Shown here: one piece after another, positions 56,930 to 64,000 of the stretch
How positions within the stretch are numbered: the stretch's first letter is position 1
Layout of the letters: the number at the start of each line of letters is the position of its first letter
NCBI GenBank assembly: GCA_016191165.1
Contig: JACPPF010000015.1
Location: 33,728 to 97,727 of the forward strand
DNA: 64,000 nt
Origin: Planctomycetota bacterium
GTDB taxonomy: Bacteria > Planctomycetota > Planctomycetia > Gemmatales > Gemmataceae
Direction of reading: 5' to 3'
Position numbers and translations under genes: made by a program
Notes under the pieces: model-generated
The model's database searches: none
Told to the model about the DNA's origin: nothing
What the model saw: only the letters and a program-made list of their open reading frames with translations

Positions 56930-57838
56930 ATGGAACCGCAAGCATCCTCCGGCTCGATCGAGAAAGTAACCGAAACCTGGGTGACCGCCCCGAAACGGCC
57001 GGTTTCCCTGTCGAGCCGCAACGCCTGCCTGGTCCACATTTATCCCACCGGGCCGAGCATGGGTACGCGCTATACCGTGGGGGATCAGCCGATCGTCATT
57101 GGCCGGGCCGGGGATTGTGAAATCCGCATCAACGATCATTCCGTCTCGCGCCGGCACGCCCGCATTCAACCCGGCGCCGACGGCTATTACGCCGTCGATC
57201 TGCAAAGCACCAACGGGACGTACATCAACGACCTACCCACGTCCATGTATAAGCTCAAGGACGGGGATTACCTTCGCGTCGGCAACTGCATCTATCGTTT
57301 CTTGATGGGCGGTAACGTCGAGACCGAATACCATGAGGAAATCTACCGTCTGACCATCATTGACGGCCTCACCGAAATCCACAACAAACGTTACCTCCTG
57401 GAGTTCCTGGATCGAGAACTGGCCCGTTCCAGTCGGCATAATCGCCCGCTCACCCTAATCTTGCTCGATATCGACAAATTCAAAACCATCAACGACGAGT
57501 ACGGCCACCTCGGTGGCGACTTCACGCTGCGAGAAATCGCGGTTCGCATCAAAGGGAATGTTCGCAAGGAAGAACTATTCGCCCGGTATGGGGGCGAAGA
57601 GTTCGCGGTCGTGCTCCCGGAGACCGCCCTCGACGGCGCGTTGATCGTTGCGGAGCGAATCCTGAACGTTGTCCGTGACACGCCGTTCTTGTTCGAGGAA
57701 AAGTCGTTTCAAGTCACGATTAGCGCCGGCGTGGTGACAACGCAGGGAGAAAACATCGGCTTGATGGACCTGATCCGCCGCACGGACGCGAAGCTGTATC
57801 AAGCCAAGGAAGAAGGCCGCAACCGCATTTGCAGCTGA
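56930..57838 (+). CDS. FHA-GGDEF diguanylate cyclase
   Basis: 302 residues. FHA domain ~40-125: IGRAGDCEIRINDHSVSRRH with the phosphothreonine-binding Arg, Ser and His, then LQSTNGTYIND. GGDEF domain ~135-300: IDGLTEIHNKRYLLEFLDRE, DIDKFKTINDEYGHLGGD and an intact active site GGEEF (221-225). It makes c-di-GMP from GTP. The residues ahead of the active site read RKEELFA, so the RxxD inhibitory site is not intact. FHA suggests control by a Ser/Thr kinase. It stands alone; about 140 bases lie between it and nth. Confidence 0.9.
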   Translation: MEPQASSGSIEKVTETWVTAPKRPVSLSSRNACLVHIYPTGPSMGTRYTVGDQPIVIGRAGDCEIRINDHSVSRRHARIQPGADGYYAVDLQSTNGTYINDLPTSMYKLKDGDYLRVGNCIYRFLMGGNVETEYHEEIYRLTIIDGLTEIHNKRYLLEFLDRELARSSRHNRPLTLILLDIDKFKTINDEYGHLGGDFTLREIAVRIKGNVRKEELFARYGGEEFAVVLPETALDGALIVAERILNVVRDTPFLFEEKSFQVTISAGVVTTQGENIGLMDLIRRTDAKLYQAKEEGRNRICS

Positions 57839-57879
57839 ACGCGGACCCTGATGGTCGCCAACGCCGCGCCGTTCCACCC

Positions 57880-58545
57880 TTACGCCTCCGGTCGCAGTCG
57901 CGTGCCCCTGAGGCGATTGAATTCTTCCAGTCCAATTCGAGAAAACCGTACGCGGTCCCCAGTGCGAATCGGAAAATACTCGTCTTTCACATCGACAAGT
58001 TGCAACGGCGTTCGGCCCACGATGTTCCATCCGCCCGGGCGAGTTTGCGTGTAGATTCCGGTTTGCCGACCGGTCAAGCCGACACTGCCTTCTTCCACCG
58101 TCAGGCGAGGCGAATCGAGGCGGGACACGCCCGTTAGTTCATGTGGCAAATAACCGAGATAGGGAAAACCAGGGCAAAAGCCGATTGCGAAGACGGAATA
58201 AACGCTTGCGGAGTGAATTTCGATGATCACCTCGCGCGAAAGCCCGGTTTGCGATTTCACGCGTTCCAGGTCCAGACCAAGATCGTAACAGCAGGGGATG
58301 ACATGCATTCGGCCGGCCAGCGCGGACGGACCCCCCTCGGTCGAGACCGTCGCGAGCCAATCCGCCACCTGGATGAAGTCGATTGCCGCCACGTCATAGT
58401 ACAGCGCGACGCTGACGTAGGCCTGCACGACGTCGATGCACCAGGCGGGCGGCAGACGGCGCAGGTTGGCTACCAGGAGGGCTGCCTGGTCCTCGTCTTG
58501 ACAGTAGGCGATGGCGGCCTGATCGCCGAGTGGTTGAATCGTCAC
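57880..58545 (-). CDS. pxpB: 5-oxoprolinase subunit PxpB (KipI family)
   Basis: 221 residues from the GTG at 58545, which has GGGAG seven bases upstream. VTIQPLGDQAAIAY at the N-terminus, CCYDLGLDL, FAIGFCPGFPYLGYLP and SVGLTGRQTGIYTQTRPGGW are typical PxpB/KipI segments. With PxpA and PxpC it opens 5-oxoproline to glutamate; neither partner is in the window. Historic name: KipI kinase inhibitor. It converges with the FHA-GGDEF gene. Confidence 0.9.
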   Translation of the reverse strand: MTIQPLGDQAAIAYCQDEDQAALLVANLRRLPPAWCIDVVQAYVSVALYYDVAAIDFIQVADWLATVSTEGGPSALAGRMHVIPCCYDLGLDLERVKSQTGLSREVIIEIHSASVYSVFAIGFCPGFPYLGYLPHELTGVSRLDSPRLTVEEGSVGLTGRQTGIYTQTRPGGWNIVGRTPLQLVDVKDEYFPIRTGDRVRFSRIGLEEFNRLRGTRLRPEA

Positions 58546-58614
58546 GTTGGAACTCCCACGAAGGTCGCCGCGCGCGCGATACCGCAAGCGGCAGGAGTTG
58601 CGAAGGGTGGCATA

Positions 58615-59745
58615 CTACCGTTCCACGGTGGCGCGAGCGATTTCGCGCAGGGCCAGGTAGTATTGCGCGTTTTGCCTTACGGTTGGGCTGGCGTCGCCCG
58701 CGGCCATTTCGCGCAAACGTCGTGCGAGATCAACGTGCCGGTTCTCGCCAATGGCGCGCACGGCCGCGGCGCGCACGGCTGGGGTACTGTCGTGGCTAAG
58801 CCGACGCAACCATTCCGTGAGGTTCAACTCCGGCATCTGATCGAGGTGCTGCAACACGCGCATGCGCCGTGCAGCGTCCTTGTGGCCTATCAACCAGGCA
58901 ATCTGAATGTCCGCATCGCCGAGGCCACGTTTGCGCAAGGCGAGTCGGCACAATTCCTGGACCTGCGGATTATCGTCGTGAAGCAGGAACAGCAACATAT
59001 CCTCGCGCGCCACCTCGGGCGCTGACGCCAGCGCGAGCAGGGCGGCATGTCGAACGCCGGGGTCCGGGTCGCGCAAAAACGGGATCGCCTTGGCCAGGGC
59101 TTCCTGATCACCGCGCATCGGCGTCCGCATCAGCAATCGCAGCGCAGCGACGCGGGTTGCCGGCGTCTTGTGCGCCAGGCCACGTTGGGCCATGTCACGG
59201 CAGATGTCCACCCACTGTCCGGATTGCCCGCAGGCGACCAGTTCCCCGGCGAGGACCAACGCGGACGCGCGCAGGTCCGGGTTCTTTTCCGCCGCGATCA
59301 GCACCTCGCTGACCCCCTGCGTGAGGCGTGGCGGTAGTGGCCTGGGACCGTCAAGTCGAAGGATACCCGCCAGCACCATGAGGATCTTTTCCTGACCGGG
59401 CTGGCTAAATCTCGCGAACCGGTCTTGCACGCTGACCACAAGGTGTTGCGTGCGCGGATCGGCAACCGCCCATTGCCTGGTCTGCAAGACCAAAGCGTAC
59501 TCCATATTGGCACAGACGTCCACGTCCTTGTTTTCCAACGCGCAAAAGATGTCCGGCCAGGCTACCTCGTCAAGCCCGGCAACCTTGGCGGCCCAGGCTT
59601 CCCGGTTCCCCACGCCGGCTTTCGCAAGCTGGCCCACGTAATGCCACGCCAGCACCGGCTTGTGTTGCCACCAGGCAAGCCCGCCAAGGCCGGTCAGGGC
59701 AAGCAGGACAATCCAAATTCGTTTCCCGGCCAATGGTCGCTTCAT
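58615..59745 (-). CDS. Membrane-anchored HEAT-repeat protein
   Basis: 376 residues from ATG 59745, which has GAGGG eight bases upstream. One N-terminal helix (RIWIVLLALTGLGGLAWW) anchors it. The rest is a series of HEAT-like pairs (IPFLRDPDPGVRHAALLALA, WLRRLSHDSTPAVRAAAVRA, REMAAGDASPTVRQNAQYYL). A scaffold for protein binding is expected; no catalytic motif is seen. It precedes pxpB on the same strand by 69 bases. Confidence 0.78.
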   Translation of the reverse strand: MKRPLAGKRIWIVLLALTGLGGLAWWQHKPVLAWHYVGQLAKAGVGNREAWAAKVAGLDEVAWPDIFCALENKDVDVCANMEYALVLQTRQWAVADPRTQHLVVSVQDRFARFSQPGQEKILMVLAGILRLDGPRPLPPRLTQGVSEVLIAAEKNPDLRASALVLAGELVACGQSGQWVDICRDMAQRGLAHKTPATRVAALRLLMRTPMRGDQEALAKAIPFLRDPDPGVRHAALLALASAPEVAREDMLLFLLHDDNPQVQELCRLALRKRGLGDADIQIAWLIGHKDAARRMRVLQHLDQMPELNLTEWLRRLSHDSTPAVRAAAVRAIGENRHVDLARRLREMAAGDASPTVRQNAQYYLALREIARATVER

Positions 59746-59969
59746 GGCTTTGCCCTCGGTTGAAACCCAGCCGCACATGGGTCGAGCCGGTGTGGAAAGT
59801 ACGGGTTCCGGTCGCCTACCCTATATAGGCCGCGGCGGTCGGGCCGAACAAGATCAATTCCACGGGCGCCTCCGCGCGAACTTAAAAAAAGAATAATCGT
59901 TCATGTCTATGCCGTCGGCATTCGATGAAAAGGAGGAAGTATTTTCCTCTTTTGCCGCGAGGGCAACAC

Positions 59970-60674
59970 ATGAAACCCCTGATGGTAGGATGGGTTTGCG
60001 GCGTGTGGTGGATCAGCGCGGTCTGCGCGAATGGCGGCGGCGAGGCCCCGATCATGAAAAGGACCGAGGCGGACCAGGCTTACCCCATTCCTTGGAGCAA
60101 ACTCGACGAACGCGCCAAGCACCTTGCCAAGAAAATCTTGGAGAATCCGACCGTCCAGGCACGGGGACCTGTCGATACGTTCACATGCGACCCGGAACAA
60201 TACTATTGGCTGCTGGACAACCCGGACCGGGCGGTCGTGGCCTGGCGACGCCTGGGCGCCAAGTGCGTGTCGATCGAGCGGCGCGCTCCGGGCCGTTTCG
60301 GCTATACCGACGACGCAGGCAGTAATCTCGCGTGGGAGGCGATTCATCGCGGTCCCGGCGTGCGCATCTGGTTTGCCGACGGCAAGATCAAACCCAGCGC
60401 CCTGCTGCCGCTCGTGCCCGTCAAGGCCATGGTGATTCTGCATCATAGCGAAGGCAAGTCGGCCGACGGAACGACCGTGATCAAGCATCATTCCCAGGTT
60501 GTCGTTCACACGGACAGCAAGGCGGCTGCCGCCATTACCAAATTGATGGGAAACTCCGCGCCGCGCCTGGCGGAGCAGGGTCTGGGCCAACTTCAGCTTT
60601 TCTTTTCCGCCCTGAGTTGTTATCTGGAACGCCATCCCGAACGGGTCGAGACGTTGTTTCGACCGGTAAAATAG
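59970..60674 (+). CDS. Exported hypothetical protein
   Basis: 234 residues from the ATG at 59970 (GAGGG seven bases upstream). A signal peptide of about 20 residues (MKPLMVGWVCGVWWISAVCA). No family recognised. Conserved-looking segments: DTFTCDPEQYYWLLDNPDRA, HHSEGKSADGTTVIKHHSQV. The next gene follows after 22 bases, so they are probably co-transcribed. Confidence 0.7.
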   Translation: MKPLMVGWVCGVWWISAVCANGGGEAPIMKRTEADQAYPIPWSKLDERAKHLAKKILENPTVQARGPVDTFTCDPEQYYWLLDNPDRAVVAWRRLGAKCVSIERRAPGRFGYTDDAGSNLAWEAIHRGPGVRIWFADGKIKPSALLPLVPVKAMVILHHSEGKSADGTTVIKHHSQVVVHTDSKAAAAITKLMGNSAPRLAEQGLGQLQLFFSALSCYLERHPERVETLFRPVK

Positions 60675-60696
60675 TCTGCGAAGCGAGGTTTTTGTC

Positions 60697-61059
60697 ATGG
60701 ATCTGTCCAGGCCCGAGGTTGTCCGTTGTTTCTTCGATCGGACCTTTGACCCGCCCTTGCCGGCCATGGAACTGGATTGGGACGCGCACGCCGCTGGCGC
60801 GGCCGAGGGGGTTTGGCACCTGCCCGAGAATGTCTCACTCAACGGCCCAGCGCCCGTTCGGTTCGGCATCACGATCCACCGGCTTGGCTCGGATCGCTAT
60901 CAGGTTCGCGTGTTGTGGAATCACCTTTGCCTGAGTTGGGACGGCTTGACCCGGCGGCAAATCATGACCACCTCCCTGGCGCACGTCCTGAAGGCGCTCG
61001 GCACCGACCTTTGGTATTTGCTCAACCAGCCCGAGGAATCGTTGCTCCAGGCTGCCTGA
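60697..61059 (+). CDS. Small hypothetical protein
   Basis: 120 residues, start at ATG 60697 with GAGG seven bases upstream. Not recognised; it is rich in Trp and Leu (WDAHAAGAAEGVWHLPENVS, RVLWNHLCLSWDGLTRRQI). No signal peptide. Second gene of a probable two-gene operon with the exported protein upstream. Confidence 0.65.
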   Translation: MDLSRPEVVRCFFDRTFDPPLPAMELDWDAHAAGAAEGVWHLPENVSLNGPAPVRFGITIHRLGSDRYQVRVLWNHLCLSWDGLTRRQIMTTSLAHVLKALGTDLWYLLNQPEESLLQAA

Positions 61060-61205
61060 TTGGCCAGCGGTCCGGTGCTTTGGTCAGTGTTTCCGTCGGC
61101 GCATGGCGCCAAACTTTTTCTCAGGACCGCGTTGTGCTAGGAAATGTCCGTGTGACGCGGATTACCGTCGATTAACACGCCAACGCATCTCGGCGCACCT
61201 GCGAC

Positions 61206-61997
61206 TCAGCCCCAGACAGCATCAAGTCTTGTCCGCATGGCTGTGTCGATGCCCATGTACTTAACGCCATGCCATTTGCCGGGATTGATTCGTGATGTGG
61301 TCGGCTCCCGATCAAACAGCGCGGAAATTTTGCGCACGATGCTATCATCATTGGAATTGACGAGCCGCCACACAGCGTAGGACGTGAGGTCAGCAAGTTG
61401 AAGCCCGGGGGATTCGTGTGAATCGAGAAAGAAGACCGTCTCGATCAGGTTGTGCAGTGCGTCCCACCTGTGCCCTTGTCGTTGAAACAGGCGCTGTTGG
61501 CTCTTCAAGGCCTCGCAAAGCGATGCCTTGTGAGGATCCGCGATGATGATTCCTTTGCTCGGTGCGCCTTCCGCGTACCTGCGCCGAAGGTACAGATCGA
61601 ATCGGCTCGACAGATCTTCAAACATCTCCGCGTAGAGGTCGTCGCCGGTCTTTCCTCCGTTGCTTGCAAACCAATGCGCTTTGTCAGCAATGACAGCGAA
61701 GCAGGTCAATTCCGTTTCGATCAGATTGGTGGCCACCTGGCAGAATTCGTTCAGAAGGGCCGTTCGTTCGCCTTTCGTGAGCGAACGAAAAACGCCTCGC
61801 CCCTGGCGCAGTTCCGCCAGGTGGATTTCAGTCGGTTTCGGCGGAACCGGAAAAAAGCGGTCGATCAACATTCGCAAGTCTTTTTCCAGCGGCAACCACT
61901 TTCCCTCAAAGAGAGCAGCGCCGGCAAGGATTAGGTGGCTCGATCCATGACGCCCTGGATCACCAGATTCATCAACATAAAGGAGGTAAGTCGCCAT
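61206..61997 (-). CDS. DUF3800 domain protein
   Basis: 263 residues from the ATG at 61997. The start YLLYVDESGDPG and the C-terminal pair LQLADLTSYAVWR are typical of DUF3800, a family with an RNase H-like fold and unknown activity, often found in defence or mobile regions. Acidic residues in DESGD and LADL are in the expected places. A weak GGGA precedes the ATG. Its neighbours (hypotheticals and purM) do not show its role. Confidence 0.8.
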   Translation of the reverse strand: MATYLLYVDESGDPGRHGSSHLILAGAALFEGKWLPLEKDLRMLIDRFFPVPPKPTEIHLAELRQGRGVFRSLTKGERTALLNEFCQVATNLIETELTCFAVIADKAHWFASNGGKTGDDLYAEMFEDLSSRFDLYLRRRYAEGAPSKGIIIADPHKASLCEALKSQQRLFQRQGHRWDALHNLIETVFFLDSHESPGLQLADLTSYAVWRLVNSNDDSIVRKISALFDREPTTSRINPGKWHGVKYMGIDTAMRTRLDAVWG

Positions 61998-62270
61998 CGA
62001 TTTCCCGATCGAATCAACGAAAAAGGGACATGCCGAAAGGAGGGATATTGCCCTGCACCTTCGACGTGTCCCCAATAAAAGGCCAGCTGAGGTCCCAGTT
62101 TCCCAGAAGCACGAACCGTCAACAGACAGCTCTCTCAACCGGCATGATCATGGTACCTTCAATTGGGATTTGTGTCAAGTTTTGCAAATCACGAAATGCT
62201 AAACGCGCCGAAAGCAGGCCTGACCCACGCCCGAATGGAATCACATGCCGCGTTCCGCTAAAATGTGGGC

Positions 62271-63377
62271 ATGGCCAAGAACAAGCTGACCTATCAAGCC
62301 GCGGGCGTTGACATCGGCCTTTACGAGCAAAGCCTGGCGGGCATGATGCCGCTGTTGACGCGCACGCATACGCCGCGCGTCGTGCCGCCGCCGTTTCCGC
62401 CGTCGCCAGGCGGGGGCAAAAAGGCGGGCGGCGGGTTCGCCAGCCTCTTCGATCTCGACTACAACCTCCGCCTCTTCGCCAAAAACTATCGCCATCCCGT
62501 TCTCGTCACCTGCAACGATGGCGTCGGCACCAAGCTCAAAATCGCTGGCCTGATGAACAAGCACGACACCGTCGGCATCGACCTTGTCGCCATGTCCGTC
62601 AACGACTGTCTCTGCACCGGCGCTGAACCGCTTGTCTTTCTCGACTACCTCGCCCTGCCCAGGGACAATCCCCCGCTCATCCAGAACCTGATCAAGGGCA
62701 TTAGCGACGGCTGCCTCGAGGCCGACTGCGCCCTCGTCGGCGGCGAGACGGCCATCTTGCCGGATTTCTACCAACCGGGAGACTACGACCTCGCGGGCTT
62801 CTGCGTCGGCGTCGTCGAACGCGATCACGTCATCGATGGACGGGCGATTCAGGTCGGCGATGTCGTCCTCGGTCTGGCCAGCACCGGTCTGCACTCCAAT
62901 GGCTACAGCCTGGCACGCAAGATCGTCTTCGACCATGCCGGCTTGAACGTGAATGACCAGGTCGCCGAGCTGGGGCGAACTGTCGGCGAGGAACTCCTGA
63001 CGCCGACGCGCATCTACGTGAAGCCCGTCCACGAAGTGCTGGCGCATTACCCGATCAAGAGGCACGTCATCCGCGGTCTGGCCCACATCACCGGTGAAGG
63101 CCTGCCCGGCAACGTGCCGCGCGTCCTGCCGCCGGGCAAACGCGTCGTCCTCCAGCGCGGCAGCTGGCCCATTCCACCCGTTTTCACCTGGTTGCAAAAA
63201 CTTGGCGACATCGATCAAATTGAGATGGACAAGGTCTTCAACAACGGCATCGGCTTCGTGATGATCGTCAGCAGCTTCTACGCCGAAAGCATCCAGCGTC
63301 AGCTCGTCGATGCCGGCGTTCCCACGTATAAGATCGGCGATGTGCGCGACGGCCAGGCGGGCGTTGAGTGGGGGTGA
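62271..63377 (+). CDS. purM: Phosphoribosylformylglycinamidine cyclo-ligase
   Basis: 368 residues; ATP-dependent ring closure to aminoimidazole ribonucleotide in purine synthesis. Motifs: TYQAAGVDIGLYEQ, VTCNDGVGTKLKIA, DLVAMSVNDCLCTGAEPLVF, LVGGETAILPDFY and LASTGLHSNGYSLARKI. The ATG at 62271 is preferred over a GTG two codons before. A Pro/Gly-rich insertion (PPPFPPSPGGGKKAGGGF, ~residues 37-55) lies in the N-terminal region where other PurM proteins have a short loop. The next gene starts one base after the stop. Confidence 0.93.
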   Translation: MAKNKLTYQAAGVDIGLYEQSLAGMMPLLTRTHTPRVVPPPFPPSPGGGKKAGGGFASLFDLDYNLRLFAKNYRHPVLVTCNDGVGTKLKIAGLMNKHDTVGIDLVAMSVNDCLCTGAEPLVFLDYLALPRDNPPLIQNLIKGISDGCLEADCALVGGETAILPDFYQPGDYDLAGFCVGVVERDHVIDGRAIQVGDVVLGLASTGLHSNGYSLARKIVFDHAGLNVNDQVAELGRTVGEELLTPTRIYVKPVHEVLAHYPIKRHVIRGLAHITGEGLPGNVPRVLPPGKRVVLQRGSWPIPPVFTWLQKLGDIDQIEMDKVFNNGIGFVMIVSSFYAESIQRQLVDAGVPTYKIGDVRDGQAGVEWG

Positions 63378-63378
63378 G

Positions 63379-63738
63379 GTGAATAATCAGCCGCATTTCT
63401 CCCACGTCCCTGACTACCCCATGATGGACTTTCCCGAACCGCTGTATGAGACGACTCACCTGCAATCCCGCAGGATGTGCCTGGTCTGCGCCAGGAAACA
63501 TGCCGAGTCGGTTTTGCGCACCACGGAGAAGGAAATCGTCCCGCTCTGCAAGGGCTGCGCGGCCGACTGGAATTGCCACGGCTACTTGATTCTGAGGCGC
63601 ATCAAGCCGGGCCGCCTGATCTGGCGGACGTTGGTTTTCAAGATGTTTCATCCGTTTCAAACGCCGTCGTTGCGTGTCATCTGGCAGGATATCAAGTCCC
63701 TTCAGGCCTGGGCGGCGAAGATGAAGAAGTGGATGTAA
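63379..63738 (+). CDS. Small Cys-rich hypothetical protein
   Basis: About 119 residues from GTG 63379, one base after the purM stop, behind a G-rich GGGGGTGAG; an ATG at 63421 is also possible. Two Cys pairs (MCLVCARKH and LCKGCAADWNC) look like a zinc ribbon. The rest is basic with Trp/Phe clusters. Translational coupling to purM is likely. Function unknown. Confidence 0.6.
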   Translation: MNNQPHFSHVPDYPMMDFPEPLYETTHLQSRRMCLVCARKHAESVLRTTEKEIVPLCKGCAADWNCHGYLILRRIKPGRLIWRTLVFKMFHPFQTPSLRVIWQDIKSLQAWAAKMKKWM

Positions 63739-64000
63739 AACGGCGCGCCCGGCCGGGTGAGGGGCCGGTTGCAAAGTCGGGTTCTCAATCGGCCCCTTAC
63801 GGGGTTCAGCTTGCCGGCGGCGCGGCTGGCTTGCCGGCGCCAAAGAATGACGCGAATATCTGGCTGTTCCGTTTTAAGGTGCAAATCCGTGGCGCCCAGG
63901 GTGTTTTCATGGTCTGGATGGTCCATACATTAATCGCAGCTGAGCGGCCGGCAAGGAGTCGGTCGCGCCTTCATCTTTGCCAGGGACGGCCATGGCCAAC
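63739..64000. other. Terminal stretch with no clear gene
   Basis: A GC-rich palindromic region (GGGGCCGG ... CGGCCCC, 63768-63808) follows the Cys-rich gene and may end the purM transcript. The rest shows only short open frames without a supported start. Confidence 0.45.

Noticed and set aside
62241..63218. 325-codon open frame on the minus strand
   Set aside because: Antisense to purM, whose motifs are unmistakable.
63800..63926. Short minus-strand frame at the right edge
   Set aside because: About 34 codons after MKTPWAP with no ribosome site or homology that I can see.

Overview
The window is about 60% GC and densely coded on both strands. It looks like a chromosomal segment of a planctomycete (Planctomycetota, most likely Gemmataceae or a close relative). 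The basis is family content: DUF6807, DUF4058 and Uma2 proteins, HlyD-type adaptors fused to GAF or WD40 domains, an M50-HlyD fusion, penicillin acylase, secreted proteins of unknown function, a RepA-like ATPase beside a lone terminase, and abundant short GC-rich palindromes. This assignment is inferred; there is no rRNA or marker tree to confirm it. No rRNA, tRNA, CRISPR array or complete insertion sequence was seen.

Layout. 0-2.8 kb: 5' end of an ammonium transporter (minus), then a secreted DUF6807 protein and a secreted isochorismatase-fold hydrolase. 2.8-10 kb: a plus-strand run rich in nucleases: Uma2, a HARE-HTH/restriction-endonuclease-like protein, an XPB-type helicase overlapping a Bax1 (DUF790) nuclease, DUF4058, a PIN toxin-antitoxin cassette lying between two copies of the DUF4058 3' end, and a frameshifted NucS-like nuclease. 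10.2-21.4 kb (minus): enolase, an APH-fold kinase, an SDR, GalE, an ABC ATPase with a large membrane protein, a MazG-like pyrophosphohydrolase and a TPR/gluzincin protein. 21.5-22.4 kb: plant-type FabI. 22.4-28.2 kb (minus): TadE, TadE, TadG-like vWA protein, ABC ATPase, ABC permease. 28.5-29.7 kb: a small secreted protein and TrmB, overlapping tail to tail.

29.9-36.5 kb is a three-gene envelope module: GAF-HlyD, HlyD-like stalk with WD40, and PqqD-like/M50 protease/HlyD. 36.7-43.4 kb: an S9 peptidase, a di-haem cytochrome, a GNAT protein and a large secreted protein. 43.7-46.2 kb: the RepA-like ATPase and terminase large subunit. 46.3-50.2 kb: a HEPN-like protein, a hairpin array, a planctomycete-type protein and, divergently, sulfite reductase. 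50.3-53.1 kb: small proteins, a retropepsin-like protease, a sigma factor with an N-terminal membrane segment and a Tat-exported TIM-barrel protein. 53.2-64 kb: penicillin acylase, Nudix, endonuclease III, FHA-GGDEF, PxpB, HEAT protein, hypotheticals, DUF3800, PurM and a Cys-rich protein.

The strongest whole-window signal is a set of short palindromic elements in several sequence families. Many sit at gene junctions. At least six others lie in frame inside unrelated protein genes (XPB, Bax1, enolase, kinase, S9 peptidase, terminase), adding 10-25 residues at probable surface loops or linkers. They recall Rickettsia palindromic elements. The other best candidates for undescribed biology are the PqqD/M50/HlyD envelope module, the XPB-Bax1 nuclease-rich cluster and the RepA-terminase pair.
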